DNA from: Deltaproteobacteria bacterium
Lineage (GTDB): Bacteria; Desulfobacterota; Desulfobacteria; Desulfobacterales; B30-G6
Direction: 5' to 3'
Assembly: GCA_003647375.1 (NCBI GenBank)
Contig: QMMS01000164.1
Span: 1-9,938 of the forward strand
Length of the DNA: 9,938 bases
Shown in pieces: positions 1 to 6,397 of the stretch. Position 1 is the stretch's first letter; each line of letters begins with the position of its first letter. The position numbers and the translations under genes are program-made. The notes beneath the pieces are model-generated. The model saw only the letters and a list, made by a program, of their open reading frames with translations, had not been told where the DNA came from and searched no databases.

Positions 1-933
1 GCGCTTTTTACCCCAAAAAAGGCGACGCGTGTTGACGTTTCTGAGTTAGTGACACTTGCCGGAAAGATCCTTTCGGAAAAAGAAAACTTGCTTGCGAATT
101 TGTCTGACGACGAATCATCGGCTTTGGACATGATCATTCGAGTGGGAACTTCCGCTGGTGGAGCCAGGGCAAAAGCTGTCATTGCATGGAACCCTGAAAC
201 AAAGGATGTCAAATCAGGCCAGGTGCAAGCACCGGAAGGATTTGAGTACTGGATCATTAAGTTCGACGGTATCAATGACAATACACTAGGTGATCCCGAA
301 GGTTATGGGAAAATAGAGTATGCCTATCATCTCATGGCAAAGGTCGCTGGAATCGAGATGACCCAATGTCGGTTAATGAAAGAAAATGGGCGAGCACATT
401 TTATGACACGCAGGTTTGACCGGATGAATAATTCAGATAAAATCCATATGCAATCGCTTTGTGCATTAGGTCACTACGATTTTAAAATGCCTGGGCAGTA
501 TGGTTATGAAACAGCCATGTCCACCTGCCAGCAATTAGGGCTGGGCCAACCGGCTCTTCGCCAGCTCTTCAGAAGAATGGTATTCAACATTGTCGCCCGC
601 AATCAGGATGATCATACACGCAATATAGCCTTTCTCATGGATCGAAAGGGTGACTGGCATCTTGCCCCCGCTTTCGATGTAATCTGGAGCTATAACACAG
701 AGGGTGAATGGACGAACCGCCATCAGATGTCCATTAACGGCAGACGGGATGGTTTTGATAAGCAGGATTTCATCGAAATGGCAAAACAGTTCAGAATTAA
801 GAAACCCATGGACATACTTGCAGAGATTGGTGCGGCAGTTCGCCGCTGGCCTGACATTGCAAAAGAAGCGGGTGTGAAGCAAAAGCGGATCATGGAAATC
901 GCATCAACGCACAGATTGTATCTTGTACCGTAA
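1..933 (+). CDS. HipA-family serine/threonine kinase, N-terminally cut by the window edge
   Basis: The frame is open from base 1 (310 codons plus TAA), with HipA-like sequence before the first possible start (GTG at 49), so the gene begins upstream. HipA proteins are usually about 400-440 residues, so roughly 100-130 are missing. Visible landmarks in HipA order: the glycine-rich GTSAGGAR loop (bases 145-168), where the inhibitory autophosphorylated serine sits in E. coli HipA; the ATP-binding lysine in YWIIKFDG (Lys at 259-261); the catalytic loop NQDDHTRN (601-624); and the metal-binding aspartate in APAFDV (Asp at 676-678). All kinase residues seem intact, so it is probably active. Known HipA kinases phosphorylate translation factors such as glutamyl-tRNA synthetase and are neutralised by a HipB repressor. 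No hipB follows; one may lie upstream. The substrate cannot be told from sequence. Family confidence is high. Confidence 0.9.
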   Translation, partial: ALFTPKKATRVDVSELVTLAGKILSEKENLLANLSDDESSALDMIIRVGTSAGGARAKAVIAWNPETKDVKSGQVQAPEGFEYWIIKFDGINDNTLGDPEGYGKIEYAYHLMAKVAGIEMTQCRLMKENGRAHFMTRRFDRMNNSDKIHMQSLCALGHYDFKMPGQYGYETAMSTCQQLGLGQPALRQLFRRMVFNIVARNQDDHTRNIAFLMDRKGDWHLAPAFDVIWSYNTEGEWTNRHQMSINGRRDGFDKQDFIEMAKQFRIKKPMDILAEIGAAVRRWPDIAKEAGVKQKRIMEIASTHRLYLVP

Positions 934-937
934 TTTC

Positions 938-1100
938 AACCTGAACTGAGCGATTTTTTCCGAAGAGGTGTGCCGAAATCTTGATGGAGAAGGGTTCGCA
1001 AAAAACACAGGCATACCCGTGGATCTGTCGAGGCTTTTTGCAAACCCTTGATCCGCAAGAGATCGGTGCAGATCGAGATAAAAATCACTCAATTCAGGTT
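938..1100. repeat. Long imperfect palindrome (MITE-like foldback element)
   Basis: The ends are inverted copies. AACCTGAACTGAGCGATTTT starting at 938 matches the reverse complement of 1080-1100 with only two mismatches. Pairing continues inward: GTGCCGAAATCTTG (about 970-983) against CAAGAGATCGGTGC (1056-1069), and AGGGTTCGCAAAAA (991-1004) against TTTTTGCAAACCCT (1035-1048). Almost the whole 163 bases can fold on itself, with a loop near 1005-1034. It starts four bases after the HipA stop and ends just before the moxR ribosome binding site, so it forms most of the moxR leader. It encodes no convincing protein. It could be a non-autonomous mobile element, a REP-like repeat, or a structured leader. 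A second copy of the end motif at 5250-5263 favours a repeat family. Confidence 0.75.
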
Positions 1101-1101
1101 T

Positions 1102-1109
1102 AAGAAAGG
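1102..1109 (+). promoter_or_regulatory. Ribosome binding site fixing the moxR start
   Basis: The purine-rich AAGAAAGG ends seven bases before ATG 1117. It supports that ATG over the in-frame TTG at 1048, which lies inside the palindrome and would add 23 residues foreign to the MoxR family. Confidence 0.7.
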
Positions 1110-1116
1110 CATTCAC

Positions 1117-2070
1117 ATGGACATCAGTCTTTGTAATAAAATCATTGAAAACATATCCCGTGTAATTGTAGGCAGAAAGCGCCCCATCGAATTGCTGCTG
1201 GTGGCCCTGATGGCGGAGGGGCACGTGCTGCTGGAGGATGTGCCGGGCGTTGCCAAGACCCTGCTGGCCAAATCCCTGGCAAAAAGTATCGGCGGTTCCT
1301 TCAACCGGGTTCAGTTTACGCCGGATCTCATGCCTACCGATATTACGGGCTTCAATGTCTATGACCAACAATCGGCCTGTTTCTCTTTTCGGCCGGGCCC
1401 GGTCATAACCCACATACTGCTTGCCGACGAAATCAACCGCACCATACCACGAACCCAGTCCAGTCTGCTCGAATGCATGGAAGAACGCCAGGTGACCGTG
1501 GATGGGAAAACCCACCTGCTTCCCAGTCCCTTTTTTGTCATGGCCACCCAGAATCCCATTGAACTAGAGGGCACCTTTCCCCTGCCGGAAGCCCAGTTGG
1601 ACAGGTTTTTGCTGAAAACCCAGCTAGGATACCCTGACAAGCAAGAAGAAATTCAGATACTCGAACGCTTTCAGCAGGCAGATCCGCTTCAGGAGCTTAT
1701 GCCCGTGGCATCACCCGAGGATGTCAGCCGATTGCAGCAGGACAGACAAAGTGTCATCGTTTCAGATCCTGTTCGGGAGTATATTGCCGATATCGTGAGG
1801 GCCACACGTGATCACACAGCTATTCAATTCGGCGCCAGTCCCAGGGGTTCTCTCGGGTTGATGCGGGCTGGACAGGCCCTGGCAGCCCTCCGCGGCAGGG
1901 AATATATTCTGCCTGACGATATCAAATCGCTGGCGCGCCCGGTTCTCACCCATCGACTGATCCTTAAGGAGGAAGACCGGCTGCGGGGCGAGAACCCAGA
2001 TCATATCCTGGAAAGCATCATCCACCGGATTCCAGTTCCAGCCGCTGCAGGATCGACGAATGGAAACTGA
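1117..2070 (+). CDS. MoxR-family AAA+ ATPase
   Basis: This 317-residue protein, a typical MoxR length, is a cytoplasmic AAA+ ATPase of the kind that acts as a chaperone for VWA/DUF58 and membrane partners. It shows Walker A EDVPGVAKT (residues 40-48), Walker B ILLADEIN (100-107), sensor 1 ATQNP (143-147) followed by the family hallmark IELEGTFPLPEAQLDRF with the arginine finger region near Arg163, and the sensor 2 motif GASPRGS (239-245) in the C-terminal lid. No key residue is missing. ATG 1117 is chosen because it has a good ribosome binding site and matches the usual N-terminus. Its last 11 bases overlap the DUF58 gene, indicating translational coupling. No promoter is obvious upstream; the leader is mostly the foldback element. 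The family is near certain; the physiological target is unknown. Confidence 0.96.
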   Translation: MDISLCNKIIENISRVIVGRKRPIELLLVALMAEGHVLLEDVPGVAKTLLAKSLAKSIGGSFNRVQFTPDLMPTDITGFNVYDQQSACFSFRPGPVITHILLADEINRTIPRTQSSLLECMEERQVTVDGKTHLLPSPFFVMATQNPIELEGTFPLPEAQLDRFLLKTQLGYPDKQEEIQILERFQQADPLQELMPVASPEDVSRLQQDRQSVIVSDPVREYIADIVRATRDHTAIQFGASPRGSLGLMRAGQALAALRGREYILPDDIKSLARPVLTHRLILKEEDRLRGENPDHILESIIHRIPVPAAAGSTNGN

Positions 2071-3271
2071 ATACGATCAAACCAAGGAGCCGACCATCTT
2101 CAATTCCCTGTTGGTCTGCTTCTTTGTATCGATTCTCCTTTTCATCGCCCTTCTGTTCCGTCAAAAAGACCTCTCGCTTCTATCAATTCTGATCCTGCTT
2201 GTCATGGGCGGATCAAAAGTCTGGAGCACCCTGAATTTCTACCGTATCTCGTGTGATTACCATACAAATAAAAAACGGGTCTTTCCCGGAGAAACAATCT
2301 CTATGGCATCCACAATAGAGAATAAAAAGTTTCTTCCGGTTTGGATCCGCTTATGCTGGCCAAAACATCGTGCATTTGAAGCCGTCCAGGGCATGGAACC
2401 TTTTTCCCGACACGGGGCAGGTCTCCTGTGGCACCAACAGATGCAGATTCAACAGGAATTTATTGCCATTCGCCGGGGGGTTTTCCATCTGGGACCCCCT
2501 CGCCTTGGATCAAGTGATTTTTTCGGTTTTTTCCACAAGGAGAAAAAGCTGGGAAAACCGGTTCCGGTGCTCGTCTACCCACGTCTCGTTCCCATCAAGA
2601 CCATTTCTCTTCCCAAACAGGATTGGTTTGACACACCCGGCGCGAACAGTCCCATCAAAGATCCCGTCTACATCCTGGGCACCCAGGATTACCAGCCATC
2701 AAGACCTTCCCGACACATTCACTGGAAAGCAAGTGCGCGACGCTTTCGACTCCAGGAGAAGGTGTTTGAACCGTCTGAATTCGGCACGATCCTCCTGACT
2801 CTGGATGTGGGATCATTTGAAATAAACCTGGCGGAGAATGCGTTCGAACATACCCTGGAAGTTATTGCATCCCTGTCCATCAAATTGAATGAATCCGGCC
2901 ATGCAGTGGGATTGATGACCAATGGCGTCATGAAAGGCGGAGGTGTTTCCACGGTAACGCCGGCCCGGAGCACCCGCCAACTTCCCGCGATACTGGAAGC
3001 GCTCGCCCGTTTACAGATGAAGCAGCACAGATCCATGACGCACATCATACGGCAGGCCCCTTTCAAGCAGCGAGGTGTCAGCTGCGCCTTTTTTTCATAT
3101 GCGTACGGGGAAGACACAGATGAATCAAAACATATCCTACAAGAACGGCGCATTCCCGTAACCACATTTGTCTGCCATCCCCATTTCGCACCCGATTCCG
3201 ATCAAAAGCAGACCATGGCAGGGGTTCATCCAATAGATGACATCCGGTTTCAGGAGGAAAAACAGCCATGA
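2060..3271 (+). CDS. DUF58-domain protein, membrane anchored
   Basis: The product has 403 residues. Two hydrophobic segments (about 14-33 and 38-52) anchor the N-terminus; the rest is soluble and shows the DUF58 pattern. The hallmark is at 210-227: DYQPSRPSRHIHWKASAR. DUF58 proteins normally have a Gly-Asp pair after the Tyr-x-Pro part; here that place reads Ser-Arg. The segment FGTILLTLDVGSFE (241-254) is the first strand of a von Willebrand A-like fold, but a full DxSxS metal site is not obvious. AGGA at 2049-2052 is a suitable ribosome binding site seven bases before the ATG. It overlaps moxR by 11 bases and the next gene by 4 (ATGA). Proteins of this family are encoded beside MoxR ATPases and are thought to be their partners in envelope assembly or stress tolerance; a precise role is not established. 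Confidence 0.92.
   Translation: METEYDQTKEPTIFNSLLVCFFVSILLFIALLFRQKDLSLLSILILLVMGGSKVWSTLNFYRISCDYHTNKKRVFPGETISMASTIENKKFLPVWIRLCWPKHRAFEAVQGMEPFSRHGAGLLWHQQMQIQQEFIAIRRGVFHLGPPRLGSSDFFGFFHKEKKLGKPVPVLVYPRLVPIKTISLPKQDWFDTPGANSPIKDPVYILGTQDYQPSRPSRHIHWKASARRFRLQEKVFEPSEFGTILLTLDVGSFEINLAENAFEHTLEVIASLSIKLNESGHAVGLMTNGVMKGGGVSTVTPARSTRQLPAILEALARLQMKQHRSMTHIIRQAPFKQRGVSCAFFSYAYGEDTDESKHILQERRIPVTTFVCHPHFAPDSDQKQTMAGVHPIDDIRFQEEKQP
3252..3257 (+). promoter_or_regulatory. Consensus AGGAGG ribosome binding site
   Basis: A perfect Shine-Dalgarno core lies within the end of the DUF58 gene, ten bases before the ATG at 3268. It supports that start, which overlaps the DUF58 stop as ATGA. Confidence 0.8.
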
Positions 3272-4665
3272 CGTCCGGCAAAAAAGTGCTGTTGGTTCTG
3301 GCCCGTGCCGGCATGGAAATGTCCTGGCGGTACGCCTGGGTTGGATTTCTGATGCTGCTCACATGCCATCGGGTTTTCCCCCTTGCCGAAGCGGCAGGTG
3401 CATTCATCATGGCCATTATCCTGAACCACCTGTCTGCGAATCACAACTGGCGGTTATATCAAAGCCTTCTTCTCCAGGCAGCCGGCCTTGTTTTTTTTTC
3501 ACTGCTGCTCCTGTACCGGATGTGGTATGAAACCTTTTCCTTTTTCAGCTTCACCTGGGTAAGCATCTTTTTTCAGGACCCCATGAGCCGACCTCATAAA
3601 TACATGTTGCTGCTGATTTTTTGTTGTCTGTTGCTGATATGGCGGGGCGGGCGGACGCTGGTCAAAAGTCCCATGGATTATCATCATGTGTGTATCCAGT
3701 TCGACAAGGGGATCGGTCTTTTTATTCTCCTGCTCCTTGTCAAGTTTCTGATTCAGGAAAAAGCAGGTATTCTCGTAGACGGCCTGGCCCTCGGGTTCCT
3801 GGTATGCGCCTTTTTTATTTTCAGCCTGCTTTCCATCTTTCTGGTCCGTAAAGAGCCTGACGTTGAAAAATCCTTTATGACCGGCTACCACGGTATCGGT
3901 ATCACCTTGAGCCTGACATCGCTCATGGTCCTTTTCGGTTCAGGTGCAACTTTCTTTTTTTATCCCACATTAACCCAGGTGGCGGATTCGCTCCAGGTTC
4001 TTCTCAAAGATGCGGCTGAGCCAATGGTTCCCATCTTTATAACCATCATCTTATTCCTCTTCGCACCAGGAAAAATGCGTAATGAACTCGAAGAAAGAAT
4101 AGGGCCTTTATCGGATATGAGTGGTTTTTCTTCCCCCGCAGTCGGCAAGTGGGAGACGCTCGTGCTAAAGGGTATCGGTTTGGGTTTGATGGTGATCATC
4201 GGTATAATTGCTGCGGGTCTTTTCGGCCTCTTCATCCGGTATCTGCTACGCCTGCTTCTGAAGAGAAACATCCAGAACAGTCCCCAAAACATGTCCCTGT
4301 ACTGGATTCGATCCGTGGCCGGATGGTTTATTTTACTACCCGTTCGTGCCTGGAAGGCGTTGATATCCTTCTTGGAAAGTGCCGAAAGTGCGGCATCGGT
4401 ATATGCCGGATTGCTTCGCTGGGGACACCGCAGCGGGCTGCGACTGCTGTCCGGTGAAACTCCCGTCGAATATGGCGACCGATTGATGCATCACTTTCCC
4501 GATCTTAGAAATGAAATCACCTGGATTATCGATGCGTTCAACAGGGAGATATACGGGCAGATGACCACCGATCACAATCTCCTGTTCCGCCTGCGATCGG
4601 CACAACGACGAATGAAACGCCTCAGATATTGGCCATCACGAATAAGAATATGTTTTTCCCGATAA
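3268..4665 (+). CDS. Multi-pass membrane protein with C-terminal DUF4129-like domain
   Basis: The product has 465 residues with about nine or ten membrane segments, roughly at 20-36, 42-57, 64-83, 111-125, 148-163, 166-192, 206-233, 252-266, 296-330 (long) and 343-360. A soluble tail at about 378-452 resembles DUF4129, with GETPVEYGDRL followed by a helical stretch ending in LLFRLRSAQRRMKRL. In many MoxR-DUF58 operons the third gene is a TgpA-like protein of about 650-750 residues, with membrane helices, a periplasmic transglutaminase core and then DUF4129. Here the transglutaminase core, with its Cys-His-Asp triad, is absent: only a short hydrophilic stretch (about 267-295) separates the last membrane blocks. 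It overlaps the DUF58 stop and is the last operon gene. It may be the membrane platform of the MoxR system. The DUF4129 call is by pattern and moderately secure. Confidence 0.82.
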   Translation: MTSGKKVLLVLARAGMEMSWRYAWVGFLMLLTCHRVFPLAEAAGAFIMAIILNHLSANHNWRLYQSLLLQAAGLVFFSLLLLYRMWYETFSFFSFTWVSIFFQDPMSRPHKYMLLLIFCCLLLIWRGGRTLVKSPMDYHHVCIQFDKGIGLFILLLLVKFLIQEKAGILVDGLALGFLVCAFFIFSLLSIFLVRKEPDVEKSFMTGYHGIGITLSLTSLMVLFGSGATFFFYPTLTQVADSLQVLLKDAAEPMVPIFITIILFLFAPGKMRNELEERIGPLSDMSGFSSPAVGKWETLVLKGIGLGLMVIIGIIAAGLFGLFIRYLLRLLLKRNIQNSPQNMSLYWIRSVAGWFILLPVRAWKALISFLESAESAASVYAGLLRWGHRSGLRLLSGETPVEYGDRLMHHFPDLRNEITWIIDAFNREIYGQMTTDHNLLFRLRSAQRRMKRLRYWPSRIRICFSR

Positions 4666-4672
4666 TATTAAC

Positions 4673-4688
4673 CTGGCTAAATAGCCAG
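4673..4688. other. Short perfect inverted repeat after the MoxR operon
   Basis: CTGGCTA and TAGCCAG face each other with two bases between them. The site lies eight bases after the DUF4129 gene and about 50 bases before a possible promoter. No T-run follows, so it is not a standard terminator; it could be an operator or an mRNA-end stem. Confidence 0.4.
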
Positions 4689-4736
4689 CTCCGCCCTAAA
4701 ACCCTACCATTGCAAAAGCCGGAGGGTAAAGTTTGC

Positions 4737-4765
4737 TTGACGATTCTTGTCATTTATATTAATCT
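4737..4765 (+). promoter_or_regulatory. Possible sigma-70-type promoter for the 139-residue protein gene
   Basis: TTGACG (4737-4742), five of six matches to the -35 consensus, is followed 17 bases later by TAATCT (4760-4765), a weak -10 with three of six matches. It is correctly placed before the gene at 4794, and the surroundings are A/T rich. TATATT (4755-4760) is a better -10 hexamer but is too close to the -35. The site is a suggestion only. Confidence 0.35.
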
Positions 4766-4793
4766 TCGTTAAAAGGAAGGGAGAGAGCAACCC

Positions 4794-5213
4794 ATGCAAA
4801 GACTTGGTTCTAATTCTGAAGACATGCGAGACATGAATCTTGATGACACCTTCCTTGGGAGAGTAAAGCTCCTCGTTATCATGATTAAAACCTTTTTAGG
4901 TGATTACCCTCTTGAAGGATATCGGCAAAAAGCTATTTTAAAAAATGCGGAAGTCGTTCAAAATGTCTGTGAAGATTGGAATCGATATATCATCCAGATA
5001 AGATCAACCACTGAACAAAAAGAGGGACTTGAGTTCGATCATATTTTCCATCAGAGAGTCAGCTTGCTTGCTACGATGGCCAAATCTTTTGTAACCGGGA
5101 ACCCAATGGGTTATCATAGAAAAATGGTTATCAGAGCCAACATGGATTATGTATGTGAAACACTCCAGTTTAATCCCCAGGAAGAAGATATTAAGCTTTT
5201 AAAGGTCGCATAG
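4794..5213 (+). CDS. Small protein of two tandem ~45-residue repeats, function unknown
   Basis: I do not recognise this 139-residue protein. It is built from two related halves: residues 18-63 and 83-127. Both follow the pattern (Asp/His)-x-Phe-x-x-Arg-Val-x-Leu-Leu-x-x-Met-x-Lys-(Ser/Thr)-Phe, then Pro-x-Gly-Tyr-x-x-Lys and a late Val-Cys-Glu, with one small indel near the Gly-Tyr and another before the Cys. Each half looks largely helical; no signal peptide or membrane segment is seen. A purine-rich GGAAGGGAGAG stretch (about 4775-4785) precedes the ATG. Its reading frame looks more A/T rich than the flanking operon genes, perhaps indicating separate acquisition. The MetE-like gene follows after 67 bases and could be co-transcribed. 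The duplication and intact frame with a good ribosome binding site make it a real gene; its role is open. Confidence 0.8.
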   Translation: MQRLGSNSEDMRDMNLDDTFLGRVKLLVIMIKTFLGDYPLEGYRQKAILKNAEVVQNVCEDWNRYIIQIRSTTEQKEGLEFDHIFHQRVSLLATMAKSFVTGNPMGYHRKMVIRANMDYVCETLQFNPQEEDIKLLKVA

Positions 5214-5249
5214 CCTTCAATAAACCCTTTCAACAACAGTATTGCTTCT

Positions 5250-5263
5250 ACCTGAATTGAGCG
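5250..5263. repeat. Stray copy of the end motif of the foldback element
   Basis: ACCTGAATTGAGCG is identical to the left end of the 938-1100 palindrome except for one base (T for C), and the same T occurs in the palindrome's other end. It sits in the 67-base gap before the MetE-like gene. It may be a remnant or a chance match of 14 bases. Confidence 0.45.
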
Positions 5264-5280
5264 TTTCAGATTTTAAGAAT

Positions 5281-6330
5281 ATGCCCATTCGAACTACCAC
5301 TATCGGGGCTTATCCTAAGCCCGAGTACGTACCCATACCAGACTGGTTCCAGGAAAAAAGCACCATTGCTAAAGATCCTACAAAAGCCCTTGACAATTGT
5401 AACGATTGTTATGGCCCACAAGCCGAAGAATTACTGGACCGGGCTACCCGCGAGGTGGTCCTGGAGCAGGTGCAACTGGGTATTGATGTACCCAGCGACG
5501 GAGAAGTTCGCCGTGAGAACTACATCCATTACCACTGCCGGAATTTAGAGGGAATCGATTTTACCCGCCTGACCCGGAAAGGCATGCGCGACGGACAATG
5601 GATGGTTGCTGTGCCCACCATTACGGGTCCTATCAATGCCAGAGCAGGGTTTCTTGTCCGCGATTGGCAGGTGGCTCAAGCTATAACAAAAAAGCCGGTG
5701 AAAATTACCCTGCCAGGGCCCTTGACTATCATCGATTCAACCTACAATTCTTTTTACGAAGATGAGCGTAAACTTGCCACCGATTTGGCCACAGCCATAA
5801 ACAATGAAGTTTGCAAATTAGCAGAGGCCGGCTGCCGCTGGATCCAGATCGATGAACCGATATTTGCCCGGGAACCGGATAAGGCCTTGGCTTTTGGCAT
5901 TGAAAATTTAGAACGGTGCTTTTACGGTATACAGGCTAAAGTGAATCGGGCAATTCACATTTGCTGTGGCTATCCGGACCGTCTCGACAGTGACCAATAC
6001 CAGAAAGCACCGTCACAAAATTACTTCCGTCTTGCACCAGCTTTGGACGAGGCGGCTTTAGATGTGATTTCAATTGAAGATGCCCACCGGCTCAACGACC
6101 TGTCTTTGCTTGAGATATTTAAACACCAAACCATCATTCTAGGGGTGATCGGTATAGCACGGTCCCGCATCGAATCCGTCGAAGAGATATCCTCTCGATT
6201 ACGAAAGGCCATGAACCACATCGATAAAGAGCGCTTGATGGCCGCACCGGACTGTGGTTTAGGCATGCTCAGTAGAGAGCAAGTTAAGGCCAAACTTGCA
6301 AATATGGTTAAGGCAGCCCAGCTTGTGTAA
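5281..6330 (+). CDS. Core MetE-type (cobalamin-independent methionine synthase C-terminal domain) methyltransferase
   Basis: This is a 349-residue protein equal to the catalytic (C-terminal) barrel of MetE, without the N-terminal barrel of the ~750-residue enzyme. The zinc ligands are all present from the ATG: His226 and Cys228 in HICCGY, Glu266 in ISIEDAH, and Cys325 in APDCGLGM. The IDEP motif (Asp191) that binds the homocysteine amino group is also there. It starts with the usual IRTTTIGAYPKP. Family members transfer a methyl group to homocysteine to make methionine; stand-alone versions in archaea and some bacteria take it from methylated corrinoids rather than from methyl-tetrahydrofolate triglutamate. 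Other short homologues use different thiols, so the exact donor and acceptor are inferred. ATG 5281 is preferred over an upstream in-frame TTG at 5242, whose extension would run through the repeat-like motif; neither has a strong ribosome binding site. Confidence 0.88.
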   Translation: MPIRTTTIGAYPKPEYVPIPDWFQEKSTIAKDPTKALDNCNDCYGPQAEELLDRATREVVLEQVQLGIDVPSDGEVRRENYIHYHCRNLEGIDFTRLTRKGMRDGQWMVAVPTITGPINARAGFLVRDWQVAQAITKKPVKITLPGPLTIIDSTYNSFYEDERKLATDLATAINNEVCKLAEAGCRWIQIDEPIFAREPDKALAFGIENLERCFYGIQAKVNRAIHICCGYPDRLDSDQYQKAPSQNYFRLAPALDEAALDVISIEDAHRLNDLSLLEIFKHQTIILGVIGIARSRIESVEEISSRLRKAMNHIDKERLMAAPDCGLGMLSREQVKAKLANMVKAAQLV

Positions 6331-6397
6331 GCATCATTCCAATTCCGGTAAATCCCTACCACTAAACAAAGAGTGAGGTTTGCGGGGACAACGTACT

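Noticed and set aside
1048..1116. Upstream TTG start for moxR
   Set aside because: It lies inside the palindrome, would add a 23-residue extension unlike MoxR proteins, and the ATG at 1117 has a good ribosome binding site.
904..1515. A 203-codon open frame on the minus strand across the foldback element and the start of moxR
   Set aside because: Most of it is antisense to the well-supported MoxR gene and the rest is the palindrome. It has no recognisable motif and no plausible context.
5242..5280. Upstream TTG start for the MetE-like gene
   Set aside because: No ribosome binding site precedes it, and the added residues are encoded partly by the repeat-like motif. Family members start at about the ATG at 5281.
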